Source: Gracilaria gracilis
Taxonomy: Eukaryota > Rhodophyta > Florideophyceae > Gracilariales > Gracilariaceae
Length of the DNA stretch: 61,954 nucleotides
Assembly (NCBI GenBank): GCA_030374805.1
Contig: JARGSG010000142.1
Coordinates: forward strand, 1 to 61,954
Direction: 5' to 3'
Part shown: positions 1 to 9,895 of the stretch, one piece after another
Layout: the number at the start of each line of letters is the position of its first letter
How positions within the stretch are numbered: position 1 is the stretch's first letter
Translations under genes and position numbers: made by a program
Notes under the pieces: generated by a model
Seen by the model: the letters and a program-made list of their open reading frames with translations, nothing else
Databases searched by the model: none
What the model was told of the DNA's origin: nothing

Positions 1-1322
1 TCATCGGTAGCGTAAGTTTCCAACATGAAATTAACCACTTCTGGGTACGTCTCTAACATCTCTGTCCCCTCTTCATCAACCGCCAGGGTATTTCCACGGA
101 GCCTGCCTTGCAGCAAGTGGTAAGCTTGACCTTTAAGGTAAAAACTGCGAAAAAACCACATGGCAGCACCTTCGGAAAAACCATTTTGGTCACATGCAAT
201 CTTGAACTTCTGTAGAAACTCAATTACCGCAATGGGATCATCACCTGTGAAGGTAGTGTCACCAATCTGGAAGCGGAGCTTCTTGTGGTGCTTGGTGATC
301 TTCTGCGCAACCTCTTGGGTGTAAGCAGAGGATCGGTTTCTCAACCGATATGACCTATAATCAACCGCTTTGGTGAACATATCGTTCAGCGGCTGACGCA
401 CCTCTAGGGTTGTATCGGTGTCCGAATCCGAGTCGGACGACTCGTACCGTTTCTTCTTACCTTTTCGGTTTCTCTTTGACGACTTCTTCGCCAACCTGTT
501 CGGTTTCTTCTTGCGTCTACCTTTACGGTCATCATCCGACGATGAACCAGTATCGGTATCGGAGCTCGAGGAATCGGGGTCAGAGTCGTAGCCGCGATTC
601 TTTCCCTTTTTCCTCCTCCTTTCTTTACCCTTGCGGTTTCTTCTTCGTCGCCCCTCTTCTGGGTCAGACGAATCGTCCTCAGGTCTACCAGTCTTGGTGT
701 CCTTTCGAACGTTACCTCCAATGGGTGGCAAGTACACGTCTCGAGGGCCCATCTCTATATGGTCCTCTTGACCTTGCCTTAAACCTTGTAGGTACGCACT
801 ATCGGCCGGAATTGGCTTGATTGGTGCGGAAGAACCGGCAGGGATCCCTTGTGGTATGCGAGTAACCACATTCACCCCAGGGGTTTTGGCTTCCGCCATT
901 CCTTCAGAAACCCAAAGGTCTTGAATCGCTCGGTAGATATGCTCCCGGGCACCCGTTAAGAGGTATGTTTCAACCAATTTAGGTATGCGTTGAGAGAGCT
1001 CGTGCACGGCTCGATCAACCACCAAGCGGGTAACGGCGTCCATGTCCATTGAGGTCATAGCTTCATTAACCGTAGCGGTAAAAAGAGCTTTCGGTCGATC
1101 TTCCAATTGGGGCCAAAGGTCCTCAACCGTTGTCGGCAAATCCTTGTTAGGTTCAGGAGCCAACGGTGACTGAGTGCCCGTATCCTTCGAGGTTCCGGCC
1201 CGGGGTTGCCGAAGCAGCTCCTCGGGATTATCCAGAATGGGTTTAGCGGCCGAAGCCGCAGCAGAACCCTTGTGGCTAGGTGGCGCGCTAGAGCCACGAG
1301 TAATCCTTGTAGGTCTTTCCAT
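1..1322 (-). CDS. gag: Gag polyprotein, family A' (partial, open to window edge)
   Basis: Structural capsid/nucleocapsid precursor of a Gypsy element. I start it at the ATG whose complement is 1320-1322, giving MERPTRITR; the same start is at 41992 in the second copy. The frame reads through without a stop to position 1, about 440 codons. A central Ser/Asp-rich and Lys/Arg-rich stretch (positions 404-690) is followed by a capsid-like helical region (positions 1-330). The zinc knuckle would lie off the window. Compared with the copy at 39646-41992, indels here preserve the frame (for example a net 3-base difference near 140-165), whereas that copy has a stop and frameshifts. This is the least damaged coding region in the window. 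The assignment rests on position in the element and on homology with the complete copy. Confidence 0.8.
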   Translation of the reverse strand, partial: MERPTRITRGSSAPPSHKGSAAASAAKPILDNPEELLRQPRAGTSKDTGTQSPLAPEPNKDLPTTVEDLWPQLEDRPKALFTATVNEAMTSMDMDAVTRLVVDRAVHELSQRIPKLVETYLLTGAREHIYRAIQDLWVSEGMAEAKTPGVNVVTRIPQGIPAGSSAPIKPIPADSAYLQGLRQGQEDHIEMGPRDVYLPPIGGNVRKDTKTGRPEDDSSDPEEGRRRRNRKGKERRRKKGKNRGYDSDPDSSSSDTDTGSSSDDDRKGRRKKKPNRLAKKSSKRNRKGKKKRYESSDSDSDTDTTLEVRQPLNDMFTKAVDYRSYRLRNRSSAYTQEVAQKITKHHKKLRFQIGDTTFTGDDPIAVIEFLQKFKIACDQNGFSEGAAMWFFRSFYLKGQAYHLLQGRLRGNTLAVDEEGTEMLETYPEVVNFMLETYATD

Positions 1323-1447
1323 AGTGACCAATAGTGGTATCCAATTGCTTCGTGAGTATTCCTACGAAACCAAATAGGTGTGTGAACTTCCAGAATCCTT
1401 TCGAATGTCTTATGTTCACCAGTAAAGGTACGACAAAAACCAAGAAA

Positions 1448-1466
1448 CTTCTAAATCGGGAGACCA
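1448..1466 (-). other. Primer-binding site of A'
   Basis: On the minus strand this reads TGGTCTCCCGATTTAGAAG, starting three bases after the LTR ends in CA. TGG plus complementarity to a tRNA 3' end is the standard minus-strand primer site. The same motif, with few changes, lies next to the LTR at 42140 and next to the 5' LTRs of both family B copies. Confidence 0.75.
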
Positions 1467-1469
1467 AAA

Positions 1470-1977
1470 TGTCGTACAAATACCGATAAGGTGTGGGGTC
1501 CGCCTGGTAGAGGGAGCGCGCGAGGGCTCAACCTAAAGGGGAAAAACACACAACCAATATGGTAGTAGGGCACCTGAAACCCGCAGGGGCAAACGGCGGG
1601 GCAACTAGTCTAGACCGTGTAGGTGTACGGTAGTAGACGTCGACGCGCGGTAAAACCTGAATAGTAATAGAGTAGCAAGTGACCAAGATGGTATAGTTAC
1701 TGCCCTAATGGTGCCTGACTTTACAATACCCGAGGGGGAAGGCGAGGTGCACCACAATATATACAAGGTGCACCGACGCCGATCTCCCATGCGGGCATGA
1801 CGTCATCGGCTGTGCCCATGACCTACTGTCATGGGCCAGCAATGCTAAACTATCCTAGACTATAAATTAGAAATTATAAATTATAAAATACAGAATACCA
1901 ATTGGGTACAGTGCAGCCAGCAGGGCGCACCAGTAGGCCCACGTGGCACCAACCCATTGAGGTCTCATTGTACTTCA
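1470..1977 (-). repeat. 5' LTR of A' (508 bp)
   Basis: Begins TGTCGTACAAAT and ends in an inverted version of it (complement of the right end reads TGAAGTACAATG). It aligns with the 520-bp LTR at 42140-42659 and with the fragment at 8748-9008. On the minus strand a TATATATTG-like promoter box lies near 1755-1765. A short AT-rich ATTAGAA-type repeat at 1862-1887 is longer in the other copy. Confidence 0.85.
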
Positions 1978-4156
1978 GATGCTGTAGCCAAAAAGAGTTG
2001 ACATCTGCGTACACAACTGCTCCCGCTTTCTGTGACGCGTCAAAGGCAATAACACGGTTCCAGTAAACGCGATTCAAACGTATGGAAGATAAAGAAATCA
2101 GCTTCGATAGCATCCCCAATTCACGAAAGACGGCCTGCCTCACCGAGTGACTGACTCCCCAGGGCTGCTCAAGAAATTGAAACGTGCGGTACAGGATTGA
2201 AAGCAAGGGGCAGCGTCCTAAAGCGATCCATACGAGCTTTCCAACAGTTGACCGAATCATGCTTTCGTCCAGAGGCTTCGCTACGACTCGTGAGACACTT
2301 GACATTGCAGAACGTAGTTTTCCAAGATTGGGTGGCAACGTATTGCGGCGTAAGTTCCACGTCCATTCGAGAAATGACAGGCGTTCGTTTTCCAGCTTGC
2401 CTAATGGAGACGATTTGGACCTGTTAACAGGAAGCTGATTGTTCTCGAGAACAGTTTCGATGAGAAGCTGGAGCCTGATTGCACTTTCACTTGTCCATCC
2501 AACGAGCACAATGTTCAAGTCATCGATTATGTGCAACACTAAGGCAGTACTCTTATCAAGCTTGACCACGCCTGTTTCTCTGTGTAAGAGCACCGGCTCT
2601 GAAAAAGCTGGCATGGAGCCCATGGTCTTTGATGTCGCCTGAAAAATGGCAAATGCGTCGAGATAGCATGACTTGACGAATGTGCGCCCAATAAACACAG
2701 ACCACTTGAAACCAATCGGGAGTTTGCGTTGACAAGGGCGCATCTTTTGTTCTTGCCGAGGCCTGAATCCAAGCAAACGCTCAATTTCTCTTTGCAGTTG
2801 TCCTGGGAGATTTCCAAATGCAATCGCAGTAAATGGAAACAATCTGGCAAACCGGGAGGGAAGCCTGATGTTGTGGAACGTATTTGAAATATCCAAGAAG
2901 AAACTGGAGAGAAATAATGTTGGCTCGGATGCATCAATTGCTGCGAAATGACCGGGGTCGGGAAGCAGGACATGAGGTGGGTCTGGCATAAAGATATTCT
3001 GAATTCGTGGCCAACTGATAAGTCTGTCCTTGCTGTCGTCCTTACGAACGCCAAAAGAGGTCATGGTAAGCTTTTCGGCAAGCTGTTTGTAACAACGATC
3101 TTAATTATCAACTAGTGACCATTGTAACATTCCCGAATTCGAGAGGCGATGCAAGACGTGCGGATACTCACCTGAAATGCAATGCACTCGTGGTTCCGGG
3201 GTGGTACACGAAAATGCAACGTCGCCCAATTCGTCGTAGAGCTTTGCGAGCCCTTCTCCTCCGAACATATCTTGAACGTGCTGCGGCATTCGCTTCGCCC
3301 ATAAAGTGGGATCAAACTCCGTTTTTGTCGGTAGATCAAGGCGCGCAGATGTTAATAGAGTGCAGTCACCTCGCACTTGGCCTGCAGCTGTAAGACTTTC
3401 CAGGAATTCTGTGGAGTCTTCTCTTTGACGCCTATGCCACGCTTGAGTTTCTGGAGTCGAAGGTAATTCCCATTCTGGAAGTGGGAGGATTCGAACTTCC
3501 AGCAGCCCATGCTCCTGGGTCAGTTCGAAATGTCTCTTAAGAACGGAGTGCAAAGCCATGAGGGCTTGACTTCTGAACGACAGCGAGATGCAATGAAGCG
3601 CATTATAACCAAGATAGAGAAAATCTAGAGACTCCAGTGCCGCGCTTAGCAAAGGATTCTGGTTTGAGAAGTGGAGATTTCGTCGAAGAAATGGTGCAAT
3701 AGGAAAAGTCCTCATTCTTCTACTTGAAACTAGGGCTGTGGGTTGTGAACGCCTTTCCCGCCATTGGGGAATCTCGTTGCCTTTGGCCTTTGGGATGCTG
3801 GTCAAGGTCATTTGGCTAGGATTCGAACAGCATTTCTTGCCCTTGATGCTGCCGAGATCTGGCGATTCACGATCGTTCTCATTGCTGGCACTCGTATGCC
3901 CGCATCCGGTTATACTTCGAGGGCTGGAAGCACTTGCTGAAGAGCTTCTTCTCAGGTTAAGGGTCTCGGCCCGGATGTCAAATTTTCGACCTCTAGAACA
4001 GACCATGTTCGACGCAGTGCTATTTCTGTCCAGGGTGAGGTTGCTATAGCTTCTTCCATGGTCTTGAAGCTGCACAGATGAAAGTGGAGGCACCGTGCTA
4101 GGGTTAAGGCTTCTACTTCGGAACTGAACGAGCGACCGTCTGACTGGCGAGACCAT
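1978..4156 (-). pseudogene. Reverse transcriptase/RNase H of an unclassified protist-type retroelement (3' truncated)
   Basis: The segment read from 3064 down carries RT blocks: FGVRKDDSKDRLISWPR (substrate-binding region), FFLDISNTFHNIRLP (motif A Asp), and LVLHIIDDLNIVLVG, where the usual YxDD is IIDD. It is followed by an RNase H-like start, VIAFDASQKAGAVVYAD. This is not the LTR-Gypsy pattern of the neighbours, and the tail between RT and RNase H is unlike Copia or LINE. I am unsure of the family; DIRS-like or another protist lineage is possible. The same frame continues upstream to 4156 with one TAA at 3101-3103, which may lie inside a 72-nt intron (3100-3171). The 3' part, including the rest of RNase H, is cut off by the LTR at 1977. 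Confidence 0.6.
3100..3171 (-). other. Possible 72-nt intron removing the in-frame stop
   Basis: On the minus strand the segment begins GTGAGTAT and ends TAATTAAG. Removing it joins ...HCIS to DRCYKQLAEKL in one frame and deletes the only stop between the upstream ORF and the RT. It is 72 nt, a multiple of three, so a simple nonsense mutation explains the stop equally well. Confidence 0.35.
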
Positions 4157-4998
4157 CGCACATTTCGAACAACGAGCTCGATGTTCAAACCTTCCTGGAT
4201 GAGAGAGTGGAGAATTGAAGGACCCATTAACTCTTGTACATTGAGCAGAACAGTGGAGCGGCCCGGGTAGGATTTCAACTGGCTCTGACGTACGGGCGTT
4301 GGGGCTCCGAGCCGCAGGCCAAAATCCTGTGCGTCATCATCTCCTTCTCCGGTTGGAACACCTGCATGGAGTTCGATTCTGGCCTTCTTAGATCTCACTT
4401 TGTCCTGTAGAAGGCCAGAAAGCGGATTTGAACGCTTCGGTGGAGGCGGAGGATCCTCATCATGTACCACCGCAGGATTCGATGTTACATTCTGGTTACC
4501 AGTTAGGTCTCTTCGTTCTAGCGCGGATCGCGTAGCAGCAATTTGCCACTTTAGCACTAGTCCAGAAACAGACGCTGCATTTTCCTGACCGAAATCCCGT
4601 GGGGTGAGTTGGGGATCCAGACGCAAGCAAGTCTTTACGAGCTCCACTAAGCCAGGGAGATTATTGCTTGCCATTTGCTCAAGCTCAGTCAAAGATATGC
4701 CAAACATTCTATCCAACTCATGAGGATCATCTCTGGCGCCTGCAGTATGCTGACCGTTGTGGCGCATCAGTTCTTCACGCTAACGAAGGACAATTGCTAA
4801 GAATTTGTAAGAACTCCTGGGGGCCACAGAATGGTGGCTTCGGCGCTCTTCCGGAGCTGACGTGAACACTTTCTTCAGAGTGGCGTGATTCGCATCGCAG
4901 AGCTGTTCGAGTGTCAAAGAGGTCAGATTATCGAACGAAAATTGGACGGCACTTACGTTAGCCGGCGTTATAATGTCTTCCTCGGCCATTGCGTGCAA
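3952..4998 (-). pseudogene. Gag-like first ORF of the unclassified retroelement
   Basis: About 349 codons in one frame, starting MHAMAEEDIITP and interrupted by a single TAG near 4780. It contains a leucine-rich helical N-terminal part, a PPPPPKRSNP linker with Lys/Arg clusters (about 4380-4440), and a C-terminal region ending in SGPRPLT. No zinc knuckle is visible. It precedes the RT ORF on the same strand and overlaps it by about 200 bp in another frame, as gag does before pol. I recognise no named family; the gag-like call is from position only. Confidence 0.4.
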
Positions 4999-7237
4999 CA
5001 GAGGAATTGATGAAGAAACTGCAGTCGATGCAGGGAGCCGAATGAAAACCGGGAGAAGAAAGGCAACTTGTGGTCAGAGTGGCAGTGGCTGGACGGGGTG
5101 CTCCGAGTCTTCCAGACAAAAGAGCGCTGCGGAGCTTTTAACCTCATTGTGGCTTGGCAAGTCGTCCGCAGTCCTGATCTCAAAAGCCACCCATCAATTT
5201 ATCTCCGAAGCCTGCAGCCGTCAGCCCAACTGCAACCTACGGAGTTGGCTGCTCACTTAGTTGCCAAATCAGTCTTGTGTCTTCCTGAAACTGCTCTGCG
5301 CACCAAAGTGATTGTCCAGCAATTTCATGTGTCAATTAACATTGATCAACATCGTGACGTCACGCAAATGCGTCCGGCTACCATTGGCTCCAATAAACCA
5401 CCATACGATTCTTCCAATCTTTGTATGGTCGTGTCTTGGATAGTTGAATACTGCGATCATGTAAGAGAATGGAGGCGAAAGCGCTTGATACAAAATATAC
5501 CTTTGAAGGGCAACACAAAGCTGCATCACTGCCGATGACTGGACTACAGCTGAAGCACATCTTATACCATGATGTCTATTTGTGCTATCTCTGTACTATG
5601 GTCGTGCTATGGTCTAGTGAACCATAAAATGGTGGGTAACGGTAGACTCATTTTCGTTTAATAGACAGGTGCCACTCTATTACAGACCATTTGTTCAGGT
5701 ATAAATTTCTCCCTGGTGACAGTCTCTATCATCACCACCTTCGACGTAAATGTTTCTTCTTTACAAGAAAACTTTTCAGCGCTTCTTTGCCTTTGTTTTC
5801 AACCATATTATTGTCAGGCTATGAACCTTTCCCCCTGCGTTGTTCTCTCTCCTTCCACGCGAACTTTTGCTCCGCACGAAGAGAGAAAATGCCATATGTG
5901 GAGAAGCTCGTAGCATAACCGTAACAAATCAGAGCCAAAGCGCAACTACCGTCTCCCTCTGCCGAAAGATGGTTGTCACAAGAGGTTTTCGCTCTTTGGA
6001 AATCCTTGTTAAAGGAAGAACAGAAAAGCAGAGAAAATGTTGCTTTGCTGATTGATGGTGGACTGCAGAGCAGCCATTGCCGAGGTTCAGTACTTTTTAT
6101 TTGTGATCAGCAAGGTATTGTTAGGCTATGTGCATTATCAAGATGTCGCTTTCTCTCCCTGTATGTGAACTACTTCTTTGCACGAAGAGAGAAAGCATCA
6201 CCTGAAGGAAAGCTCATAGCATAACCGGAACGAATCAAAGGTGAAGCAAACCTACTGTCTTCCTCTACCTTTCAATTTGAATGTTAGCTTTCTGTTCATT
6301 GAATTGGCTGATGCCGTCTACCCCCAACTTCTTGCGTCACCGACATTATGTTTACTGAAATCCCCAACAAAACGTCAGACTCCGCGGGTCCTCCGTGTCC
6401 ATTACGAAATCTGTCTCCTTCAATGGACGTAAAAAGAGTCAGCTAAAACCTCCCTCACCGGCTGCCTGAACACTTCCTCTACATGAAGATAATCAGAACC
6501 TCACCTCACTCGGACGACCCGGTATCACATAGCTCTGAGTTTGTTTTGATTTACGTGGAGACCCGGTGTACAAATGAAACTAAACGTGGGCAAATTCGTA
6601 GTAGGCTTTTGAAAGCATTAGAGCGTTCCGAACACTGGAAGACCAGCGAAGCCACGGCAAAATCGAAAGCTTAATTAAGTTTCTGACGTAGTGGACATTG
6701 TTTCTCGTATGGTTCCTTTGACGCTTTTGTCGCTTTCGAAACATGAAAAAGTAAGGAATTTGGATTTCATGTCATGCATATCAATGGAATAATCATCGAC
6801 TTGCACATACTCACAACCATTTGACAATCGATGCAATGGGAAAGCTACTCTAAAAGTGCCTCTTCACAGTCATGTAACAAGAAACTCGTATGGTTGAGTT
6901 TTTCCAAGAGCTTTAGGGCCATACATTATTAAAAGGGGTTGGTAAAGACAAGGTACACGAGTATCAACAAAGTTCGAAGATCAAACGTGATAGAGAACCG
7001 GAAGACAAAGTTCAGGAATAGCAATGAAAGAAATTTTCTCCCCCTCGAAACTGGTAGATACACGAGTCTATCTTTTGTTTTTGAACCTCTCTTCCTTGTG
7101 TCTCGTTGTAAAACTGTCCTTCCTCAGCTCTGAATGCTATGCAAAAGAGACTTGTACAACATAAGACAATTTCTTCAATTCGTTCAGTTTAGGTCATGCA
7201 TGGGTGTAATTTGCTAGTGGTTGGACCTTGATCTTCT
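4999..7237. other. No recognisable gene; includes a diverged tandem duplication
   Basis: Only short ORFs occur, none with a family I recognise. Position 5000-5640 may be the leader of the retroelement to the left, but no terminal repeat is visible. The stretch 5811-6271 holds two related copies described separately. Confidence 0.4.
5811..6271 (+). repeat. Two diverged direct repeats, about 308 bp apart
   Basis: Copy 1 (about 5811-5962) and copy 2 (about 6119-6271) share the blocks TTGT(C/T)AGGCTATG, CACGAAGAGAGAAA, AGCT(C/T)(G/A)TAGCATAACCG and AATCA(G/A)AG in the same order and spacing. Neither copy encodes anything I recognise. Confidence 0.6.
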
Positions 7238-7780
7238 CTAAACATATGTCCTGCTAAAGATAATTAGGTTAGAGGAGAATCGATGTACAACTGTGCCGTA
7301 TCGGATATAATCCCCACCCTCAGGGTGTTGAAGCATTGTAAACCTGTTGGAGAGAAGAATGTTTATAGTTTCTTCAGTCAAAAACGTACATTCTACCAAG
7401 AGGGATCGAATGATGGTAAGGGTGTGAGAACGGATGACTGATATTCCTGCTGTGGCCAAGAGAAATTCTGTCCGAGATATCCTGTATATTCCGTAAGACC
7501 CCTTGCCCCTAGATGGAGTTTGAAGAAATCTATCACAGAACGTGGGCAGCAGTAGAAATATAGTCCCATTGAAAAGGCGAACAAGTGAGCTTTCCATGAG
7601 TAGGATGAAGTATGACTTTTCTGGAGGTGGAGGAGGGGCATCGTACACTAATTTGTATGCATCACACACGGGTAACGGTAAGACTCTTTCTGTGTCAAAT
7701 TTACACTTCTTTACAATACATCTACGGTTGATAAGAGGGCTATCCCATCCCTGGCACCGCATTGCCTCCTTGAGATACAT
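7238..7780 (-). CDS. Hypothetical 180-residue ORF
   Basis: Open for 180 codons with a DAPPPPPEKS proline run and a hydrophobic middle (LLMESSLVRLFNGTIFLLLPTF) that could be one membrane segment. It lies just left of a family C chromodomain remnant. I recognise no domain, and it could be chance. Confidence 0.2.
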   Translation of the reverse strand: MYLKEAMRCQGWDSPLINRRCIVKKCKFDTERVLPLPVCDAYKLVYDAPPPPPEKSYFILLMESSLVRLFNGTIFLLLPTFCDRFLQTPSRGKGSYGIYRISRTEFLLATAGISVIRSHTLTIIRSLLVECTFLTEETINILLSNRFTMLQHPEGGDYIRYGTVVHRFSSNLIIFSRTYV

Positions 7781-7837
7781 ATCTGGAGAGAGTGAAGAAT
7801 TTGGATCTAAATTTGGTCAACTGCAAGGTTTCTCTAT

Positions 7838-8747
7838 TTAATTCCAATGACGCCGAGTGATGTCCACCTCGTTAAAGTTATCGACAGGCTCCCAGCTTGG
7901 TTCGACATTTCTGTCTTCCAAACCACCAAGTGGCTCAATTTTCCATTCCTAGCTGTTCGATGGTTCAAAATCTCCTTCACTTCAAACGTTGGGTCATCAT
8001 AGGCTGCGCTGTCTCCCTTGCGCACAACCAATTTCAAATTATCAGGAGGCACGGCGCGCTACAGCTTGCCCAACTTATCCGCAGAACGTAAGTGCCTCCT
8101 TGATTCTTGCGCACTGCCGTAAACGGTCCCACAAATTTTTCATCCTATTTCGAGTATTTGATCACGTTTTTCATCATCACCAACGCTCCTGTGGAAAACA
8201 CGTCAGGTTTGAGCATTCATCGCCCGGCTGCGAAGTACTTCGCGTCCGTGTCCTTGACATACTTCCCTTTCTTAGTCACGGATGGAATGACTGTTTAAAC
8301 TACTCTATTCCGGTGTGATTACCCTATTTACAGGCTAAGAGGTGAGGATGTGGCAGTTGTTCAAAACTTTATAACCCCGTTCATCAAGCGACCACAAATG
8401 AGAGAGAAAGGTGTAGAGCCAGTAAGAGCAGCAACCTTACAGTTGTACGCTAGCTGTACGAATGGGACCTACTCTTCCGATCTGTTTTTTTTACACCATT
8501 CAGTTCGATCAGAAGCATTTTTTCCACGATTCCGTTTACCCTTTTGACTGCACCATTCGCTTGGGGGTTGTATGGCAAAATATGTGATAATTTGTACCGT
8601 TTAGATTAGTAAGCTCTGTGATGAGTTTGTTGACAAATTTCGAACCATTGTCGCACTGGATGACCTTCAAAGTGCCAAACACGGACATCATCTCCTACAC
8701 TGGGCGAACAACTCGAGTCACTTCCTTGCTTTGGAGAAAACGTAGAA
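7838..8747 (-). pseudogene. Integrase-chromodomain remnant of a family C Gypsy element
   Basis: The chromodomain reads FEVKEILNHRTARNGKLSHL and then, after a one-base frameshift near 7920, EPSWEPVDNFNEVDI, ending at a stop near 7838. It matches the chromodomain at 46772-47092. Further right, on the same strand, integrase pieces are legible: VIQCDNGSKFVN (second catalytic Asp) at about 8620-8670 and an MMSVFG block near 8690. Frames change several times, so it is dead. RNase H, RT and gag are missing. The right edge is where a family A LTR piece begins. Confidence 0.7.
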
Positions 8748-9008
8748 TGTCAAACAAATACCGATAAGATGTGGGGTCTGCCTGGTTGATGGAGCGCACG
8801 AAGGCTCAGTTGAAAGGGAATAAACACACAACCAATATGGGAGTAGGGCACCTGAAACCCGCAGGTGCAAACGGCGGGGCAGCTAGCCTAGACCATGTAG
8901 TTGTACGGTAGTAAACGGCTACGCGCGGTAAAACCTGAATATTAATAGAGTAGCAAGTGACCAAGATGGTATAGTTACTGCCCTAGTGGTGCCTGACTTT
9001 ACAATGCC
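8748..9008 (-). repeat. Family A LTR, left part only (split by B-outer)
   Basis: Begins TGTCAAACAAATACCGATAAG and aligns with 1470-1735, then stops at ACAATGCC where the next LTR starts. The missing right half was not found elsewhere in the window. It is either a solo LTR or the 3' LTR of a lost copy, and B-outer inserted into it. ATGCC at 9004-9008 is the expected left target duplication. Confidence 0.75.
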
Positions 9009-9775
9009 TGTAGTGCAACGCTCTCTGATGGCGGTTTCTGACTACTTAGTCCTATTCCGACATGTCGGACGGGTTCTCTCAATAGAAGTATATGAATAGT
9101 AACAACCACTGCAGTGAGAAGGACACTTGGGTCACGGTTGAGCGAGGAGGTTGGCTACGTACACGTGGGACAGGCGCCACGGCGTTTGGGTAATTACCAC
9201 TGTGCGTGCGCCTAATTTAGTTAGTTTGTTTAATTACTTGTTGGCGCGAGCTCGCTACTTAGCATGGCGGCGACCTCGCCGCCATGCATAGTAAAGTTCG
9301 AGCAACCAGGGTTGGCTCTATACTTCTTCGCCTTTGGCGGTCATCGACTCCTCCCAGGACAGAGGCCGTTGCCTACGGGTAGTGTATCTTCCCTACGTCA
9401 CCTAACAGGACCCATTCGTGGGAGTGTTTTCCGCTTGTGTCGCGTTCGACCCTGTACAGAGATAACCCCGGTGTTTACCGTAGTCTTTTTGCCTTTTCCT
9501 CCTTTTATATCTCTATATCCCCCGCTGTTGCAGATTCCTGTTCTCATTTCCCACTTCCGTGGACTCGTGCCTCTCTCGAGGACCATTTCACCCACACACG
9601 TGGTGCCAACACCGATTCTTGCCCAACTCTCTACGCCCGTCGTGACGGCTTGGCCTCGGCTTACACCCGACTTCGTCGTGCCTTGCCAGAGAGGCTCTGT
9701 CTGCTGACTACCCTCCTACGGAGGAAGATCTTGGACGTCTTCGTGGTGTCTTCCCGCCTCTGGCGTGGCACTACA
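9009..9775 (+). repeat. 5' LTR of B-outer (767 bp)
   Basis: Starts TGTAGTGCAACG and ends GGCACTACA, matching inverted termini. It is collinear with, but clearly diverged from, the LTRs at 11076 and 30643: the shared blocks CCGACATGTCGG, CAACCAGGGTTGGCTCTA and CTTCGCCTT(T/C)GGCGG occur in the same order. It contains a 12-bp-arm perfect palindrome at 9262-9287 (GCATGGCGGCGA and its complement). Confidence 0.8.
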
Positions 9776-9778
9776 GAG

Positions 9779-9796
9779 TGGTCTTCCGACTTAGAA
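9779..9796 (+). other. Primer-binding site of B-outer
   Basis: TGGTCTTCCGACTTAGAA, three bases after the LTR. It is near-identical to the sites in families A and B-inner, so all appear primed by the same tRNA. Confidence 0.75.
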
Positions 9797-9895
9797 TCGG
9801 ATATTTGGTTTACCACGTACTCGTATGGGGTTTCCCTCTTTGAGGTTTCGTTTCTACTTCTGAAAGTTTTCCGTTGCACGGTTGGTTGAAAAATC

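Larger units (their letters stand above)
1..1977 (-). mobile_element. Ty3/Gypsy element A' (5' end only, runs off the left edge)
   Basis: Positions 1-1977 match 40677-42659 nearly base for base, so two copies of one family (A) are in the window. What is visible is the 5' LTR, the primer-binding site and most of gag, read right to left. The rest lies beyond position 1. The right border is placed where the two copies stop matching, just after a terminal CA. The element is inserted in the RNase H part of an older retroelement (1978-4998), because that reading frame stops resembling its family exactly here. Confidence 0.85.

Noticed and set aside
404..721. Minus-strand 105-codon Arg/Thr-rich ORF
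   Set aside because: It is an out-of-frame shadow of the Ser/Asp-rich gag linker; the gag frame aligns with the second A copy.
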